Part shown: positions 62,447 through 64,000 of the stretch, one piece after another
How the letters are laid out: the number at the start of each line of letters is the position of its first letter
Numbering within the stretch: position 1 is the first letter of the stretch
Assembly: GCF_041020765.1 (NCBI RefSeq)
Contig: NZ_JBEUEJ010000019.1
From: Kineococcus terrestris
GTDB taxonomy: Bacteria > Actinomycetota > Actinomycetes > Actinomycetales > Kineococcaceae
DNA: 64,000 bases
Reading direction: 5' to 3' (one strand)
The notes under the pieces: model-generated
Database searches by the model: none
What the model was told of the DNA's origin: nothing
What the model saw: the letters and a program-made list of their open reading frames with translations, nothing else
Position numbers and translations under genes: made by a program

Positions 62447-63964
62447 GTGCGCACCGCCTCGCTGACCCTGGACCCCGCCTTCACCGTCGGGCCCGTCCCG
62501 CACCGCCTGTTCGGCTCGTTCGTCGAGCACATGGGCCGCTGCGTCTACACCGGCATCTTCGAGCCGGAGCACCCCAGCGCCGACGAGAACGGCTTCCGCA
62601 CCGACGTGCTGGAGCTGGTGAAGGAGCTCGGCCCCACGGTCGTGCGCTACCCCGGCGGCAACTTCGTCTCCGGCTTCGAGTGGGAGGACTCCGTCGGCCC
62701 GCGCGAGGAGCGGCCCCGCCGCCTGGACCGCGCGTGGCGCTCGATCGAGACCAACCAGTTCGGCCTGGCCGAGTTCGACGCCTGGGCGCGCGCCGTGGAC
62801 ACCGAGCCGATGATGGCCGTGAACCTCGGCACCCGCGGCCTGCAGGAGGCCTGCGACCTGCTGGAGTACTCCAACATCACCTCCGGGTCGAAGTACTCGG
62901 ACCTGCGGATCGCGCACGGCTCCAAGGACCCGTTCGGCATCAAGCTGTGGTGCCTGGGCAACGAGCTGGACGGCCCGTGGCAGACCGGCCACAAGACCGC
63001 GTACGAGTACGGCCGCCTGGCCGCCGAGACCGGTATGGCGATGCGCCTGATCGACCCCGACATCGAGCTCGTCGCGGTCGGTTCCTCCAACCGCCGGATG
63101 CCCACCTTCGGCGCGTGGGAGTCCACCGTCCTGGAACTGGCCTACGACGCCGTCGACTACGTCTCGCTGCACGCCTACTACGAGGACGCCGACGGCGACG
63201 TCGCCAGCTTCCTCGGCTCGGCGGTCGACATGGACCTGTTCATCGAGCAGGTCGTCGCCACGGCCGACGCGGTGCGCGCGCGCGGCAAGCACTCCAAGAA
63301 GATCAACCTGAGCTTCGACGAGTGGAACGTCTGGTACCAGTCGCGCCCGCACCACGCCCCGGGCGTCCAGCCGTGGGACGTGGCCCCGCGCGTCATCGAG
63401 GACGAGTACTCCATCACCGACGCCGTCGTCGTGGGCACCCTGCTGAACTCCCTGCTGCGCCACAGCGACCGCGTCACCATCGGCGCGCAGGCCCAGCTCG
63501 TCAACGTCATCGGCCTGCTGCGCAGCGAGCCGGGCGGGGACGCGTGGAAGCAGACGATCGCCCACCCGTTCGAGCAGGTGCGGCGCCTGGCCACCGGCGA
63601 GGTGCTGCGGGTGGCGGCCACGTCCGACAAGTACGAGTCCGACAAGTACGGCGACGTCGACGTCGTCGACGCCTCGGCCACCTGGGACGAGGACACCTCG
63701 ACGGTGTCGCTGTTCCTGGCCAACCGCGACCTGGCGGACTCCGCGAAGGTCGACGTGTCGCTGCGCGGCTTCGACGTCTCGAAGGTCGTCACCGCCAAGG
63801 TGCTGGCCGCCACGGAGGGCCAGGACCGGCACACGACCAACCTCGAGGGCGCCCACGACGCGGTGGGCCTGCGCCCGCTGCAGGACGTCACCGTCGCCGA
63901 GGGCGTCGCCACCGTCGTCCTGCCGCCGCTGTCCTGGGCCGTCGTGCAGGTCGCCAAGGCCTGA
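62447..63964 (+). CDS. Alpha-L-arabinofuranosidase, GH51
   Basis: 505 residues, no signal peptide, so it acts in the cytosol on imported oligosaccharides. Domain 1 is the TIM barrel with PHRLFGSFVEHMGRCVYTGI and VVRYPGGNFVSGFEWEDSVG; acid/base Glu in WCLGNELDGPWQ and nucleophile Glu in LSFDEWNVWYQ. A C-terminal beta-sandwich (about 385-505) completes the enzyme. It releases arabinose from arabinoxylan or arabinan fragments. GTG 62447 follows GGAAGGACG. It is divergent from the LacI gene. Confidence 0.94.
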   Translation: MRTASLTLDPAFTVGPVPHRLFGSFVEHMGRCVYTGIFEPEHPSADENGFRTDVLELVKELGPTVVRYPGGNFVSGFEWEDSVGPREERPRRLDRAWRSIETNQFGLAEFDAWARAVDTEPMMAVNLGTRGLQEACDLLEYSNITSGSKYSDLRIAHGSKDPFGIKLWCLGNELDGPWQTGHKTAYEYGRLAAETGMAMRLIDPDIELVAVGSSNRRMPTFGAWESTVLELAYDAVDYVSLHAYYEDADGDVASFLGSAVDMDLFIEQVVATADAVRARGKHSKKINLSFDEWNVWYQSRPHHAPGVQPWDVAPRVIEDEYSITDAVVVGTLLNSLLRHSDRVTIGAQAQLVNVIGLLRSEPGGDAWKQTIAHPFEQVRRLATGEVLRVAATSDKYESDKYGDVDVVDASATWDEDTSTVSLFLANRDLADSAKVDVSLRGFDVSKVVTAKVLAATEGQDRHTTNLEGAHDAVGLRPLQDVTVAEGVATVVLPPLSWAVVQVAKA

Positions 63965-63985
63965 CCTGCGCGTGGAGCGCCTCGG

Positions 63986-63999
63986 CCCCTCGCGAGGGG
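63986..63999 (+). terminator. Hairpin CCCCT-CGCG-AGGGG after the GH51 gene
   Basis: Perfect five-base stem (extendable through CGCG) 22 bases past the stop; cut off by the window edge. Confidence 0.4.
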
Positions 64000-64000
64000 A

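Overview
The window is about 64 kb of very GC-rich DNA (strong G/C at third codon positions, many GTG starts) with the gene content of an actinobacterium. Several points support this: the metG-tatD-rpfB-rsmA-ispE and glmU-prs-rplY-pth blocks, a DtxR/IdeR-type iron box, PucR and MocR regulators, a CopD-CtaG fusion, and many predicted leaderless starts. The composition and gene mix suggest a Kineosporiaceae/Kineococcus-like genome, but that is inference; no rRNA or other marker is present. I support 57 protein genes (the first cut by the window edge) and one tRNA-Gln. I see no IS element, prophage, CRISPR array or plasmid function.

Layout. 1-9.9 kb: an FMN-reductase/flavin-reductase pair, hisC, a membrane diguanylate cyclase, a three-gene 2-oxo acid dehydrogenase operon (E1alpha, E1beta, E2; no E3) behind an unusual operator array, a ZIP transporter, NhaA and a cytosolic DsbA-like oxidoreductase. 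10.1-13.6 kb: a compact signalling cassette made of a receiver/thioredoxin-fold/TrxR-like fusion, a cyclic-nucleotide-binding-domain histidine kinase and a UBP-type zinc-finger protein. A second diguanylate cyclase faces it across a G-rich heptamer array. 15-20.6 kb: a purine module (PucR regulator, NCS1 permease, amidohydrolase, 8-oxoguanine-deaminase-like enzyme). 20.7-27.4 kb: Tat-type esterase, MarR-MFS exporter operon, RsbW-like ATPase, CopD-CtaG. 27.4-39.7 kb: OsmC, phosphofructokinase, secreted phosphoesterase, LysR/SnoaL pair, two alpha/beta hydrolases, ArfB, an iron-siderophore lipoprotein under an iron box, a divergent PolA-like polymerase, a FemAB-like acyltransferase and an O-methyltransferase.

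39.8-57 kb is mostly housekeeping: a NarL-type two-component system next to extreme poly-C/poly-G tracts, pth, rplY, prs, glmU, tRNA-Gln, TetR, MarR, a polyprenyl-phosphate sugar transferase, an ABC-F ATPase, then ispE, rsmA, rpfB, tatD, metG. 57-64 kb: DUF3072, VOC protein, a YczE membrane protein divergent from a MocR regulator, quinone oxidoreductase, and a LacI regulator divergent from a GH51 arabinofuranosidase.

Two signals recur. About 20 of the 57 genes have a YANNNT hexamer exactly 6 or 7 bases before the start codon and no Shine-Dalgarno sequence, as expected for leaderless mRNAs; others carry GAGAGGA-type sites. A family of about 50-80 bp palindromic elements sits in three intergenic gaps. 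The most promising uncharacterised system is the 10.1-13.6 kb cassette. The poly-C tracts at 41.57-41.70 kb are either a serious sequence-quality problem or a possible contingency locus.
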